DNA from: Pholis gunnellus
Lineage: Eukaryota; Chordata; Actinopteri; Perciformes; Pholidae
Assembly (NCBI GenBank): GCA_910591455.2
Contig: OU342819.1
Location: forward strand, 8,889,742-8,953,741
DNA: 64,000 bases
Reading direction: 5' to 3'
Of this stretch, positions 13,908 through 26,902 are shown in pieces; positions within the stretch are counted from its first letter, which is position 1, and every line of letters begins with the position of its first letter. The position numbers were made by a program, and so were the translations under genes. The notes under the pieces are model-generated. The model was given only the letters and a program-made list of their open reading frames with translations. It had not been told where the DNA came from and searched no databases.

Positions 13908-14289
13908 CAGTGGTCCCCAAACTACGGCCCGCGGGCCGGATGCGGCCCGCCTCCACATTTGGTCCGGCCCCCTGAACAATACCAGAGACGCATTATGATT
14001 TTTTTTCAGTCTGCGCAATTAATCGAATTTTAATCAGCCAACCACCAGGGGGCGAACGAGATGAGAGCTGTCATGCGCGCACCCTGTAGAAGAGTAGAAG
14101 AAGTAGAAGAGACGGGAGCTTGTATCGCGCACGGCGGTGTTCCGCCCCGATCCGCTTGCACGATGCAACGGTCGCTCACCTGCGAGTGGCACGCGAGTAG
14201 CACCCCCCCCCCCCCCCCATGATCAGGCCCTAGGTCAAACGATATGTTCAGTGATGTGGCCCTCACAGGAAAAACTTTGGGGACCCCTG
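13908..14289. mobile_element. non-autonomous hAT-family transposon (MITE) with intact target duplication
   Basis: A 382-bp element bounded by the terminal inverted repeats CAGTGGTCCCCAAACTACGG and, at the other end, ACTTTGGGGACCCCTG. It is flanked by a perfect 8-bp target-site duplication, atctaaac, at 13900-13907 and 14290-14297. An 8-bp duplication and CAG-type inverted ends are diagnostic of hAT (Charlie-like) elements. The interior is GC- and CpG-rich, contains a C16 run (14203-14218) and has no transposase frame, so it must have been moved in trans. The perfect duplication suggests a fairly recent insertion into the trps1 intron. Confidence 0.88.
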
Positions 14290-17200
14290 ATCTAAACTAT
14301 GATTAAATATATTGGGTTGGGCAGGTGTATGGGCCTCAATACTGCAGCTCCACCCCCCCAAACTGCGCAAACTCTGGCTCGAAATAGCATCACCAATGCA
14401 ACACGGCAGCGGCAGTATCTCATAAAAGAATCTTCAGTCTTTAGTGGCAAATATACTGTTTGCGTTAGTTTGATATCAACAACCAACTGAACACTATCGG
14501 TTTACAAACTAAACCACGGAGCGCTTTTATCCCCAAATAGAAATGTTCAAGATGGAATGAGGTTGTCTGTTAACATCCAAAATACATTTGAAATAACACG
14601 TATAGTCAGTGAGCACATCAGTATTCTCTGTGCCACGTATACACGCAGCAAGGTTGTTAAACATTTCCAGAGTCTGCCCGTCTCTCATTTACAAGTGTAG
14701 TAGTGTCACCAGCTCTTAGTCCCTCCCCATAAATAATAATATATATCCTTACTGAGCATACTTCACACACGCATCACTACCTCACACACACCTCAACCTA
14801 AACCTGGTGGATCATACAAAGCAGCACCGACTCAACAAGCTGAGCTTTTCTCATCATTGACACTGGTAATGTCAGCGTACAGTCAACCGCACTGCAACAC
14901 TCTGAAGGGTTGCTGACGGTTGTGCGCAGTCATATTGAGACTTGCGTAACGAAATGCTACAGCGCCGTCTGTTCCACAGCAGTAATGATGGTTAAAGGTC
15001 ACAGCATTGCATTCATTTCGGGCACCCTTTATAACTCTCTTGATGTGAATTGCTTCCACTACTGAGTGAGAAACTGTGGTAACATGGAGATGCAGCCATC
15101 AGGAGACAGACACAGGGAGTGAGGAAGATATCTGACTTGAGGATGTAGTTGCTCCTATCAATTTAAAAATATTGCTATAACCCCTCTGAGGAAATTTGAT
15201 GGCTGAAGTCATCGCGTTTTTTTCTTTTTTTTTAAGATTCAACTCAATTTTATACACTCGCATTCAAGCTGAAGCTTGTTTTTGCACTTATTATGCTGCG
15301 GAAGTGTTGTTCATTTGTTTTGCTAGGGGTCCAGTATGGCCCCTGCATTTTGATGAGTGGGCCTTATTAATGAGGGGGCGAGCCTTATCATTTGTCCTTT
15401 TTGGCTTCAATTTCATGGCGCACTTTGAAGATGCTGAACTGCTCACTGGGCTTTGGAGCAAAACACTGTTACTATTTTCTATGAATTATCCTTATTTTTA
15501 CACCATTTTGTCGATTAGATATGAATATAAAGTTTAGTGTTGTCGATTTAATGACTGAACACCTTGAATATTTTAAGGGAAAATATTGTTTTTGGAGCAG
15601 CTAATATCTCCTTAAATATTAATAACGCAGACAGAAGTGTAACTGGTTTAAGGGATGTTTGTGGAAAGGTTTAAGGTGGCCAAATTACAGTTTACAGTGA
15701 CTGTCAATATCGCTCAACTTATACGTCAGTACCTATGTTTTTCTATGCATGTAAGTGTGCAACACTGTTCAGGTGTGTGTGTGTGTGTGTGTGTGTAGAC
15801 CTTGGCTGTAAAGGCTGTGTGCATTTGTACTGTCCAGCATTGTGTGCACATCCCGGTGTCTTTGTGTGTGTGTGTCTGTGTGTGTTCCTGTGGTGCGTGT
15901 TCAAGTGTTTTCCTCTCCTCAGTGTTCACCTTGACCTCTTGTGCCCACTCATTGTTGTTCATTTCCCCCTACCATGACCTCTGACAGGAACACGAACACA
16001 CACACGCTCACACACATGCACATGCTCGCTTACAGCAAGAACAAAAATACGCAATTCACCATCAGACTGAGGCCGAGAAAGATGTGCCTCTTCACCACAG
16101 ACGTGAACCCTTCAACCAACTCTCTCTCTAATTCTCTCTTTTTAATAAAAAATGCTGCGTTTACTTCACTTGTCAATACTTGTATTGACAGCACACAGAG
16201 GGGCAGACGGGCAGGTCGCTGGGTAGGTGAATAGGTGGACAAACCGCTGAATTGGTGCGACAGGCAGACAAAGTGCTTTGTGAATGTGAAAGTGCAAACA
16301 ATGTTTCACTCTGCTTTTGTAGAGACATAAATTAAAAGCTATCAAGAAGAGCTTCTTTTAGGACCCCTGTGGAATTTTAAATATTAAACGCGGCAGAAAA
16401 TTCCCTTCTGTACTTGTGGATTCACCATTCTTTCCCTTTGCTCTCCTCGCCTCCTGTCCTCCCCTCCTGACTCGTCCCCACTAGGGCTAATTGGGGAGAT
16501 AAAGTCATTTGGCAAGGCAGTGTGTGTGCGTGTGCCACGTGGTATGTGTGAGGTCATCCCGAGGTGCAATACTCTAAAGTGCCATCCATTATGCAGTTTG
16601 GTTTTGAACACTCCTCGTTCGCTTTCTCACTCCTCTCTCCTCATTTTCTTGTTCATCTTTCCATCACTCTTTCTCACTGCTTTTTTTTCCCCTTCTTTCT
16701 CTCCTCGAGGAGGGAAACGGTTCCTTTCCAAGGTCTCTCGGCAATTAAGATGTATTGCCGCTGTGCGCGCGTTAGTGCGCATCCTTACCTTGTTTGGATC
16801 AAAACAATAGCAAACATTTAGCGACACAGCTGTTGCCATAAATCCAAAATGGAAATTAGACAACAGGTTGTTTTCATGTCAGCGCTAACAGAAAGAAATG
16901 TGTTTGTGCATGTTTGTGTCTTTTCCGATTTTGGTTTTAACTTTTTCCCCCGACCACAGTTTATCGCCTGTCAGGTCAGCTTACAGTGTGTGAGGTTTCC
17001 TGTCTTATTTATAGATGTGCATGTCGTATCTCTTCCTCTCCGTAGAGCACAGGACTGTTTCCTAGCTAACGCTGACAGTCATTCCTTAACCACCAGTTAA
17101 CGGTGGTTAATTATCAAATCACAGCTGTTTGCCAAAACAGTTTTCAAAGGAAGATAATAGAGGGTCATTATGATAATTATACTCATTGATGTCCAAAAAC

Positions 17201-18109
17201 CTCTGCATGCACAGCAAAGACAGCCAGAACCCTGGTCATTTGTGAGTTCCGTGACAAATACTTTGTGTTATTTGAAAAGGATATTCAAGAAATTAGAAAT
17301 GTAGAATTTGCCATAATTCCCACAAAATGTCCTCAGGCCATTATCCAACCATTTTAAAATTGTTTTAAATATACCATATGTGTTCACATGAACCTCACCG
17401 TCATTATCTTGTTGTTACAGGATCGCAAGTGGGAGTGGGATTTTAATTATTACTGACAAACAGCACAACCACTCTTCTGGTTGTGACGTATGAGCGTGGA
17501 ATTTGTAGCCCTCGGTCAGAATTTTTACTACGAGAAACCCGCCGCCTTAACTTCCTCCTTTGTTTGAATTCAGAGCAGTGTGTGCGGCGTGGATCGCTAA
17601 TCTGTCAAATAACTTAAGTTGGATGCAGATAAGAGATAAAGATACATCCCTACTTAGTGAGGAAACCGTATTAAAGCTCTCAACCATTCATAAATTCCCA
17701 TTAAAAGGCCATCTGTTTCCCTCATGAAATGGCACGGTGTAGTGTTTTAGGTTAGCCGTTGGACTCACTGCTCTGGCAGTGTGGATTTCAACGGTACCTG
17801 AATGGATCATGTGGGTCTGTCTTGTGTGGGAATCAGCCCACTGAACTATTCTCAGAAAAACAATAAAATAGAGTCTAAGACGGCTAATAAGACACTTAAT
17901 ACCAGTGGATAAGACTACAGGTATTAAGGATGCACATTATGATAACTCCCTCTCTCCCCCTCTTACTCTTTGTATGTTTCTCTCTGTCTTTCTCTCTCTC
18001 TTTGTCTCTCTCTCGCTCGCTCGCTCTCGCTCTCCCCCTTTTCCTTTGGGCAGTGGGGGGAGTTAAGATTTCAGTGTCCTGGTTTCCACACCAGATTATG
18101 TGTGTGGCG

Positions 18110-18219
18110 TGTGTGTGTGTGTGTGTGTGTGCGCGCGCACATATTGCAGCAAAGTGTGTTTAAGTCAACCTGCAGGGCCTTCCCACAAAGACACGCATAG
18201 TCATTGCCCCTCTCGAGCT

Positions 18220-18286
<67 letters not shown>
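18110..18286. repeat. (TG)n-(GC)n tract and 65-bp (CA)n array
   Basis: A TG array ending in GCGCGCGC (about 18110-18139), a strong Z-DNA candidate, then a (CA)n array at 18222-18286 on the same strand. Confidence 0.95.
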
Positions 18287-18288
<2 letters not shown>

Positions 18289-18687
18289 ACTCTGATATGG
18301 TGCTTTACTGGTCAGTGTGAAGTGGGTCACTGCTCTCCAGACAGAAATATTAACAAAAGGTTTTCTTACAGTTTGCTCTCCTTTTCGCTTAGTGTTCCCC
18401 ACAATGTGGAGAAAGTGGAAACACAAACCGCACAGATACAAAAGAACGCTGTCTTGCTTCTGCTTCAGGTCCGATATATGAACGTATGAAAGAAAAGCAA
18501 GGAGCTCTGATGCTTTGCCCTCTGTTTCTCACTCCCCTCAGTGTGGGGCACGCTCTCTCGCTGCACAAAGAGAGTCCAAGGTTGAATCAGGAAGACTTCT
18601 ATCACAGCAAGAAGAAAACACACGCAGTGTATCTTTTGCTATCTTATCAAAATGATGAAGTTTCGGCTTTATAGAACCAGCTGCTTG

Positions 18688-18729
18688 GTAACTGGATATC
18701 AGTGGTGGAGACCACTGATAATCAGTTAC
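18688..18729. repeat. near-perfect hairpin (7 + 10 bp stem)
   Basis: GTAACTG pairs with CAGTTAC and TATCAGTGGT with ACCACTGATA, with one 2-base mismatch and a GGAG loop. It lies 110 bp before the left 20-bp direct repeat. A shorter related motif, cactggttatcag, occurs near 19061. Confidence 0.8.
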
Positions 18730-18837
18730 ATGGGTGAAAACGGCATTACAGCACACACACCAGTACAGAACCACAAGTGCGCACACACAACCATAGTCTC
18801 CAGGTCCATGGACTTTATGTCTGCATGCATTGAGGCT

Positions 18838-18857
18838 GTTTATCAAAATTAGATCAA
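18838..18857 (+). repeat. 20-bp direct repeat, left copy
   Basis: gtttatcaaaattagatcaa, identical to 19108-19127. After it both copies continue with related bases (acgtggaacgattt and tggaaaaacgattt). The two copies flank the AT palindrome. Confidence 0.9.
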
Positions 18858-18940
18858 CGTGGAACGATTTCCTTTTTTTTTGCTAATGTGCTTTTCTCTC
18901 TCTCTCTATCTATATATATCTATCTATATCTATATAGATA

Positions 18941-18962
18941 GATATATATTTATATATCTATA

Positions 18963-18999
<37 letters not shown>

Positions 19000-19032
19000 A
19001 TCTATATAGATATAGATATATAAATATATATC
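18941..19032. repeat. AT-rich perfect inverted repeat (30-bp arms)
   Basis: Arms 18941-18970 and 19003-19032 are exact reverse complements over 30 bp, separated by a 32-bp (TA)n-rich spacer. Both arms are made of TATA/TCTA units. The element lies between CT-rich runs (about 18894-18910 and 19032-19052). It could extrude as a cruciform; it may have arisen from microsatellite expansion. Confidence 0.9.
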
Positions 19033-19107
19033 TTTCTCTCTCTCTCTCTGTCTCACAGTTCACTGGTTATCAGCTTTTACCCAGAACACATAACTGTAAA
19101 GTCGATC

Positions 19108-19127
19108 GTTTATCAAAATTAGATCAA
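19108..19127 (+). repeat. 20-bp direct repeat, right copy
   Basis: Second copy of the repeat at 18838-18857, 270 bp downstream. The pair brackets the CT/AT-rich block and palindrome. Confidence 0.9.
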
Positions 19128-19676
19128 TGGAAAAACGATTTTACTGCGCGGCCCCATTCTGTTTTTGTGCGCAAAGTTGTGCACTTTTCCTGCACAGAAG
19201 TGGAGACTCTCAGGGCTCTGCAACAAAAGGGAGCGACCACTGTATGCATTGAACACAGGAGGGGTTGAAAAGACCATGGTAGACCGAGGAAAAAAGGGCC
19301 GGAAAGGAGTGATAGCTGAGTGAAAGGCTGAAAGGAGGTTGAAAGGAGCGAAATGGGCCACACACACTGTGGCTCACATCTGTGTGTGTGTTGGTGTGTG
19401 TGTGCAAGCGAGAGGTAGACATTGACCTCACTCTCCTTTTGTGCCGAGTGGAGATGTGTGTGTGCGAGCGTGCGTGTCACAGTGACGTCATCTTGTTCCG
19501 GGTTTCCTGAAGCTTTTCTTAAGACACTCAGCTGCCGCTCTTGTCTCTTTCGTCACTCTTTGGCACACACACACACTCATACATGCACATAGACACGCAT
19601 CCCGAATGACATGGCTGTTGTGAAAGCTGACACCTTCTGTTTCACACTCACACAGAGTTGAGCGTGCGTGTTTGTG

Positions 19677-19682
19677 TGTGTG

Positions 19683-19716
<34 letters not shown>
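19677..19716. repeat. (TG)n microsatellite
   Basis: TG array with one GTAGG interruption. Confidence 0.95.
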
Positions 19717-19718
<2 letters not shown>

Positions 19719-22700
19719 GTAGTACCTTATTAGTAACAAAGGATGTGGCTTACGGTGTCTTCTGCTCCCTTATCCAGCCCCTCCGCTGTGCAGAGACTAT
19801 CGCTATTTTTTTATATATTTATGGAGCGGTTGCATCTGTTTACTTGCAATATTCTCATTGCTGTTATCACAACCCAGCACATAACGCACTTATCAAGTTT
19901 CACTTTTCAACTTTATTTTGTCCCAGTGGGCAACTGATTCTGCAGCAGCTGTGCGAAGCGACTTGCATGAAAGTGAAAGACCAAGAGGCCCAACAACCGA
20001 CAGTTACCGACACAAGGTGCTGATGCAGAGTCACAGGCCAGCAGCGTAACACAAATTACCATCGTCATCATTACCGCCGTCTCCACGGCCATCAACACCG
20101 CTCAATGACAGGCGTTCATCACTTTCCTCCCGCTTATGCCATCAGCGTAGAGGCCAAAGGCAGGAGGGACGAATGAGTCGTTACACCTGATTATGTTGGC
20201 AGAAGAGATTGTAGGGACGTGGCTCGTATTGGCCTGCCCCACCGGGCGATTTATGAGTTATTTATGCTTTCATACAGCGAGGTGACAGGTGTTAACAACT
20301 ACGATCATTTGAGTTTACCCTGACCCTCCTTGGCATTGTACCCAGGGAGCTATAGCTGTTTTAAAGTATACCTTTCAGGGTCCGTTCTGGCCTCAAACAC
20401 AACTGCATCATCATCGCCTGTGTGCTGTATTTATGCAGAGCAATACGCTCGCCAGTGTTGTTGTTAGTAGATGGCTACAAATCCTGCATCTTAACGCGGC
20501 ACGAGACGCTTCCAGCTCCTCTGCTGCCGCTGGCTCTGTATAGCCGGTGTCTCAGGGCGGATATCATTCGGCGAGCCTCGCTCGCGATCGCTCCCAACCG
20601 CCAGCTTCGTTTTTTTCTGAACGGTCCCATTACAACGCTGAGCTTTTTCTTTTTTTTCTTTTTTTTTTGTCCCGAAATATTTGATTTCCTTGAAGTTCTG
20701 TCACCGCGGCCTCTAAAGAGCGGGGAGATACTGCTGAATGCGCTGTGCTGGGAGCGCGAGGGCTGCCGGAGCAGACTGTTAGAGGAGAGCTGCAGGCGGC
20801 ATGTGGAGGGGCAGCCGCACACTGAGCTGAAGGTCGTGCTCGGTGTGATCGGGCAGTAGGTGCTGTGTTAGGACACAGACTGGACATCTTCCATCCAGCA
20901 GCAGTTTCCTCTCTGCCAAGTGTCTTTTTAAACTTTTTCTTTTTTTGTTCACATGTAGTATTGCAATTTTACTGCCGTGGAAATGCATGTGACATTTTGA
21001 TATAGTGTTAATATACTGCCACAGAACTTTGATATTGAGAATTTTGAAGTATGATTGGCTGATAGTGGGATGTTTGTGCTGGACTAAAACGTAAAGGTTC
21101 ATAAATAGTATTTCATGTGTGGGAGTGTTTACAGGAATAAGTTTAATTTCAATTTAGAGAGAAGAACCACTCCTCAGCCTATTATGTTATCATTATCCTT
21201 TTTGAAATGTCTATGGATCCCTGGAGGGATAGTCGTTTGGTCGCACCCCTTCAGAGAGTCGCCGGCAGGGCATTTCTTTTGCTGCTGAACTAGTTTCTCC
21301 CCACCTCCCTGATAATGTCATGAAATACAGCCTCTGTTACACGTCGCAGTTGGGCTGCGTCCATTTCTTCAACTGAAAAAGAAAGCGGTCCGGGTTGAAA
21401 TAAAGCAGAGACATTCAGTTCATATTATTATTTTCCCCAAAATCGCAGATTGTATGTCGTGAATGTTTCTCCTCCGTGTTGACTTTAACGGTCTTTACCC
21501 GGCCTGTGTTAGTGCCATTTATACCTCTGCTACTCAAACCAAGTTATATACAGGTTTATTATTCATTTCATAATTTGCTCGCTAGTTTGTTGTTTTGTGT
21601 TACTCTTTGTCGAATAAGAGTAAACCAGCAGAATAACTCCAACCCAATTATTCTATTAGGGGAGGCAATTTAAATGCACACAGTAGTCTGAGAGTTAACC
21701 ACACAGATGGACTTCTGCAGCCATATGTGTAACACGTACACAGACCTACACACACACATAAATAGTTGATGGTTGGTAGCACCTATAGGGGGGGGGGGGT
21801 CTCTGTTAGATTGGTTCCAGATGCTTTCTCAGCGTGTGCGTGTGTGTTGGGAGGAATAAATTGGTGAATCTTTATCCGACACTATCCCTGCACAGGGTCT
21901 ATTTCTTCTTCTTCTTTTGTGCGTGTGTGTGTGCGTCTGTGCGTGTATGTTAGAGAGAGAGCGAGTGGCTGATCCAGTATATAGGATATTGGATTTGGCA
22001 GTATGGAATTTAGTTAATTCCTCCAGCTAGTCTTCTAGCTTGATTAAATAATCGCTGATTTAATGCAAGTCAGTGCGTCTATCAATGTAAGTGTGTGTCT
22101 CTCTGTGTGTGTGTGTGCGTTTAAAGCAGAGCTGACTTACTCTTTAAGTGAATTAAATGTAATTTCATTTCGAAATACTTTGTTTAGAAAGCCCTCTTTT
22201 TGGATTCATTTGAGACCGCAGGGCGCCTCAGTCTATTTCTTTTATGCTCCGTCTTCCGTTCTCTTTCTCTGCAGTTCTTTCTCTACGCATCTCTTTTCAT
22301 TTTTGCCACATAAAGCCAAGGTTAATATTTGAATATTTGATAAAGAACATTGATGTTTTGTTACATATTTAGTACATCATTAGAAAAAATGTGACCTTAC
22401 TTATAGAAAGCATCCACTTGTGAGGTCAACACAAAGTACCGGGAGATGCTGTCTTACTCGGTACGTCCTTGACAAACAACCTACTTGAATACGCCGTGAG
22501 ATAAAAAATGAAGTCGTTTTTTTAAAATGGATACAAAGAATTTTGAAACACGGCTGCCTCGGCAGATTATTTTCAGTGAAGCTGTACCACCGCTGCAGTT
22601 TAAAGATGCCGCCGCACATTGGTTGCAGATGGAAGCTAAAATACATGCGAGGGACTCTTGCTGCAGTGGATGCTTATCTGTTTCGGCCAGCTCCTCCGTT

Positions 22701-23652
22701 AAGATCTGAAAGACCATGCAGTGTAAACAGTTTGTATAACATCTGTAAATGTATGGCTTCAGGAGACTCTCGGAGTGGACTCAAAGCCACAGCTGAAGGG
22801 TTCAGCCACTGTGTGGTTACACCATCTGTTTTGAAGTTGAATAAAAAGTCTGATTCTCCAGCATGAAGTTATAATTTATTAGTGCTTTTTATGAGTCACG
22901 AAAAAGTCACTTGAGAAACAGCTCATTACTTCTGTTTGAATTTAAAGGATAGCGATCACTTTAACCCATTTCACGGAAAGTTTGCGCAGCAGTGCCAACC
23001 CATAAAAGTCTTTAAACAAAGTTTTTTCGAGCTGTTCACAGACACGGAAGGGAGGAATACAAACATGTAATGTAAAATGTAGCCTATTTTCAAAGTGCAT
23101 ATTTTCCTAAACAAACAACAGTCGGGTCGTGGAGCCTCTTTTATGCATTCTTGCGTTAAATCTACTGCCACAAGGGAAAAAAGGGCTTTCTGTTAAAGCA
23201 GTTTGGGCGTTACAGCTGATTGGGAAAGTTATTAAACCAATAAATGCGGTTTAATGTGCAGCCTGCCACTGAGTAGATTGTATTCTTAATTTCTGTGGCC
23301 TTTTCATGAGCATTGTGAGACAAGAAATCTGCCAATATTGTCAACTTGTCAGTGGTGTATTTTGATGTACACCCATTGGTTATACTGATCTTTTCAGCAG
23401 GATATAGAACTATCTGATGTCTGTTATCTACGCATTTGAGTACACAGGAAAAAGGACATTCCACATGAGTGTGTTTTTATTAATCAGATTCCAAAATGGA
23501 CAACTAGCCTGGGGATAATGCAGCAGTGTTTACATTGGTTGCTCAAATACATTTCCTACTTAAGAAAGCTGACTTTGTATCTAAACATCAAGTTAAAAGT
23601 TTGTTTGTTTGCTTGATTAGGAGGAAGTTGATAAAGACTTTAATTTCCTGAC

Positions 23653-23779
<127 letters not shown>

Positions 23780-23939
23780 AGAGGGCGTTGTTGGTGGTGC
23801 TAATTGAACGGTATCATAGGCCGCAGATAAATAGATCTCATTAAGTCCCTGAGCTCTAATTACCTGCAGCCCTCCTCTGTAGGCTGAGGTGAGTGGGAGA
23901 GGCTAGGTATCAGTAATCCATCAGAAAGAACATGCACTT

Positions 23940-24168
23940 ACACACACACACACACACACACACACTGCAGATATACACCAATACACCCAGCAGCACACAT
24001 GCATAGTTTTGAAGCCACACAAAAGATGCACTCCCACTTACAGCAAACCCATGTTTAAGCGTGGAAGTATAGAGCCGAGTGTGTGCATGCATGTGAACTT
24101 GCACATTTCAACACATGTCAAGCCAACCAGCTGATGATTGAAAAGGAAGTTAAAGATCATGAGCCAGA

Positions 24169-24220
<52 letters not shown>

Positions 24221-24620
24221 ACGTGTGCATTTAGGAAGGTGGTGGGGGCTATTTCTGTACTTTCCTGTGTAATTGACACTTGAACCTCCCTCTCATACCG
24301 ACACACAAGATGCACACACACTTTGCTATCCTTGTACCGTGGTTTTGGAGGAGCCAAGATACACCCAACACACACACGCACACACACGCACTTCTTGGAT
24401 TGCGGCCTCTCATCCAAATCTTGCATGCCTTCATTAACCAGGGGAAGCAAATATTTTCGTGTGCGTGTGTGTGCGGGTGTGTGCGCGGGTGTGTGCGTGT
24501 GTGTGTGTGTGTGTGTTGCGATGAGGGGCAGCTGTGGGGCCATATGTGAGTGATTTGGGTGCTCAGAGGGAAACTGAATTCTGATGACAGATGCACTGTT
24601 TGGCTTGCAACACTAGACGC

Positions 24621-24666
<46 letters not shown>

Positions 24667-24776
24667 AGGAAACGTACATCAATCAATCACCTGGCTCTGT
24701 CTCTCAACATGTGGTGACCGTATGTTGTGTGCAACATACACACATAGGCGCGCACACACACACACACACACACACA
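23940..24776. repeat. cluster of CA/TG microsatellites
   Basis: (CA)n at 23940-23965, (TG)n at 24173-24219, imperfect CA at 24370-24390, imperfect TG with CGGG interruptions at 24460-24515, (CA)n at 24625-24660 and (CA)n at 24750-24776. The intervening sequence is not recognised. Confidence 0.9.
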
Positions 24777-26800
24777 GCAGAGGATGTAAGTGTTCTGCTG
24801 CCTGATGTCAGATGGATGAAAACACATGTACCATAAAGACTCTTAATATTAGCTCAGGTGTTTATTACATACAACATTATTGGAAACAGGATGTTCTATT
24901 GTACACATTTTGAGACGGAGAGACTTGGTTTTCCCGGGATAAATAAACACATCTATGGTGTTCCTTGCACATTAAATCCAAAAGTTTGCTTTTGTAGCCT
25001 TATTCCAGACAATATGAAGGATCTCATCGTAAATGTCTGTTTATGAGCAAAAATTACGGCAACGAAACAAAAAAGAGCCATTAAACCACTTTTCATTGGC
25101 ACTAGAATTTGATGTCTAATTATTTAACACTGTCGTGTACAGATGTTTAATCTGTTCCTGATCCGTTGCTTTTTTAATGTTCATGTCATTTATTTTTGAT
25201 GCATCTCCTTTGAGGGGACCTCCTGTTACTTCCTTGTGCACAACGCCACTTTGGATAAATGTTCCATTTGACGTTTGCTATTAAAGGTTGTGTGAATTCT
25301 CCCACACCACTACATAAGATTAGCATTTGCCAGTTTCCAGAGTTGCCGTGCTGATTCGTTCTGAATTAAATGTATATTGCTCAGGCTATATGTACGCGCA
25401 TTTCTCTGTGTTGTGCATGTTCCCGGAGGAATGCGTATTGGTTAATTGTGCTGTGATCCTTGCAGTGCATCAGATTGCAAAAAAACTAAACTGAACAGTG
25501 CTGTGTCCACTGGGCTGTTTTGCTTTTAGCTGGCAGCCTGAAACAGATGCTCAATGGAAGTGCTGGTAGTGGCTCCATCTGTAGCTCTTGAGACCACAGA
25601 CAGCCCGATTGAAGTGCGGCGCACTTTTGTGAAAAGTTGAAATGTTTTTAACTTGTAACACTGGGTGCTCTGAGCCCAAGAAAAAAAAGCTTAGCTCTCA
25701 GCACTGTCATGAACATAGAAGCGACAAGAAACCAGCGCTGAAAGGAGAAGGTCCCAGTGGATGTAAAGTCCACGATAGAGAGAGAGAGAGAGAGAAAAAG
25801 TGACAATACAAGAAATATGGTGGACACACAGGAGGCAGATTTTAGAGAGCTGTACCCAAAGAAACATTCAGTCTGCAGACATTCAGTAGAACCATCGCGG
25901 ACATCACAAACAGAGACAGAGATGCACACAACGTCAGTGAAGGAAAAATAAAATGTCTCTTCTACTGATATTTAAATTAAAACTTAAACTAAACTATAAT
26001 TTAGAGGCGATGAGAAAATGAAGATTTGATGGGGCAACAATGCTGAGAAAAAAAATGTAATAAATTTAAAGCTGAGCGCAAGAGATGGTTGGATAGACGG
26101 CAGAGAGAGAGAGAAACGGACAGAGCCATGGAGGAGAAAGATGAGGTGTGCTGTCTTCTCAGGGTCATAAAGGTGGTGAATGGGGCCAGAGACTTAATGG
26201 GATGGAGAAACGTTGTGATTGGCTCATTACTGTGATGGAGCACGTTGCCACGACAATTGGCCTTTTCACCCCCCCACACACCCCCACCCTTCTTCCTTGC
26301 ACACACTACTTTCTTATGCACCACTGCTCCATTAACTGCAGAGGTGTGTGTGTGTGTTTGTTTGTGTGTGTGTTTGTGTGCATGCACGCTCTAAAACAGT
26401 AAAAGTCAAACACTTGCCTGTAAAGTACGTCCTGCGGTTCAGATATACGCTTCAAGGTGAAATTGTTACTAGTCTCTGTCCATCACATCTGTCGAGCGGT
26501 ACTTGACTAGCCACATACTTAAAAAACACACACGAGGTATTCAACGCAACGAGATCATTTTCTTTCCATTGAGGTATATCTTATTGTTTTTATTAACCTT
26601 GTTCCATACAGAGGAAATCACTGTAGAGCAGAACAAAGGTCTCAATAGGATTTCCCATTAGGCATGATAAATGAGAGCACATCATCTCTCTGCCACCAAG
26701 CCAATCTGTTTCCTCTCTCTCTGCTGACCTCAGTCAGCAGTCCACCACGTCAGTGGTGTGAATATTAAAAAGGTATCAAGACTTAAGTCAACGTTTTCAG

Positions 26801-26817
26801 GCCCCCCCCCCCCCCCC
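26801..26817. repeat. poly(C) run before the GATA-exon acceptor
   Basis: About 16-17 cytosines, about 85 bp upstream of the acceptor, leading into a long pyrimidine-rich tract. Confidence 0.9.
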
Positions 26818-26902
26818 TTCCTTTCTTTTCTCTCTATGACTTTGCAGCTTTCTTATTTTCTTCATTCAAGCTCTAATGTTGTCCGTCTTTCTCCATCCGC
26901 AG

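Noticed and set aside
17727..17800. Possible tRNA-SINE head (ggcacggtgtagtg..gttagcc)
   Set aside because: Box B is not recognisable and the match to a SINE consensus is too weak to call.
20422..20859. 145-codon open frame in the CpG-rich patch
   Set aside because: GC-rich sequence tends to lack stops. No recognisable protein and a poly(T)-encoded Phe run in the middle. Kept only as a CpG-island finding.
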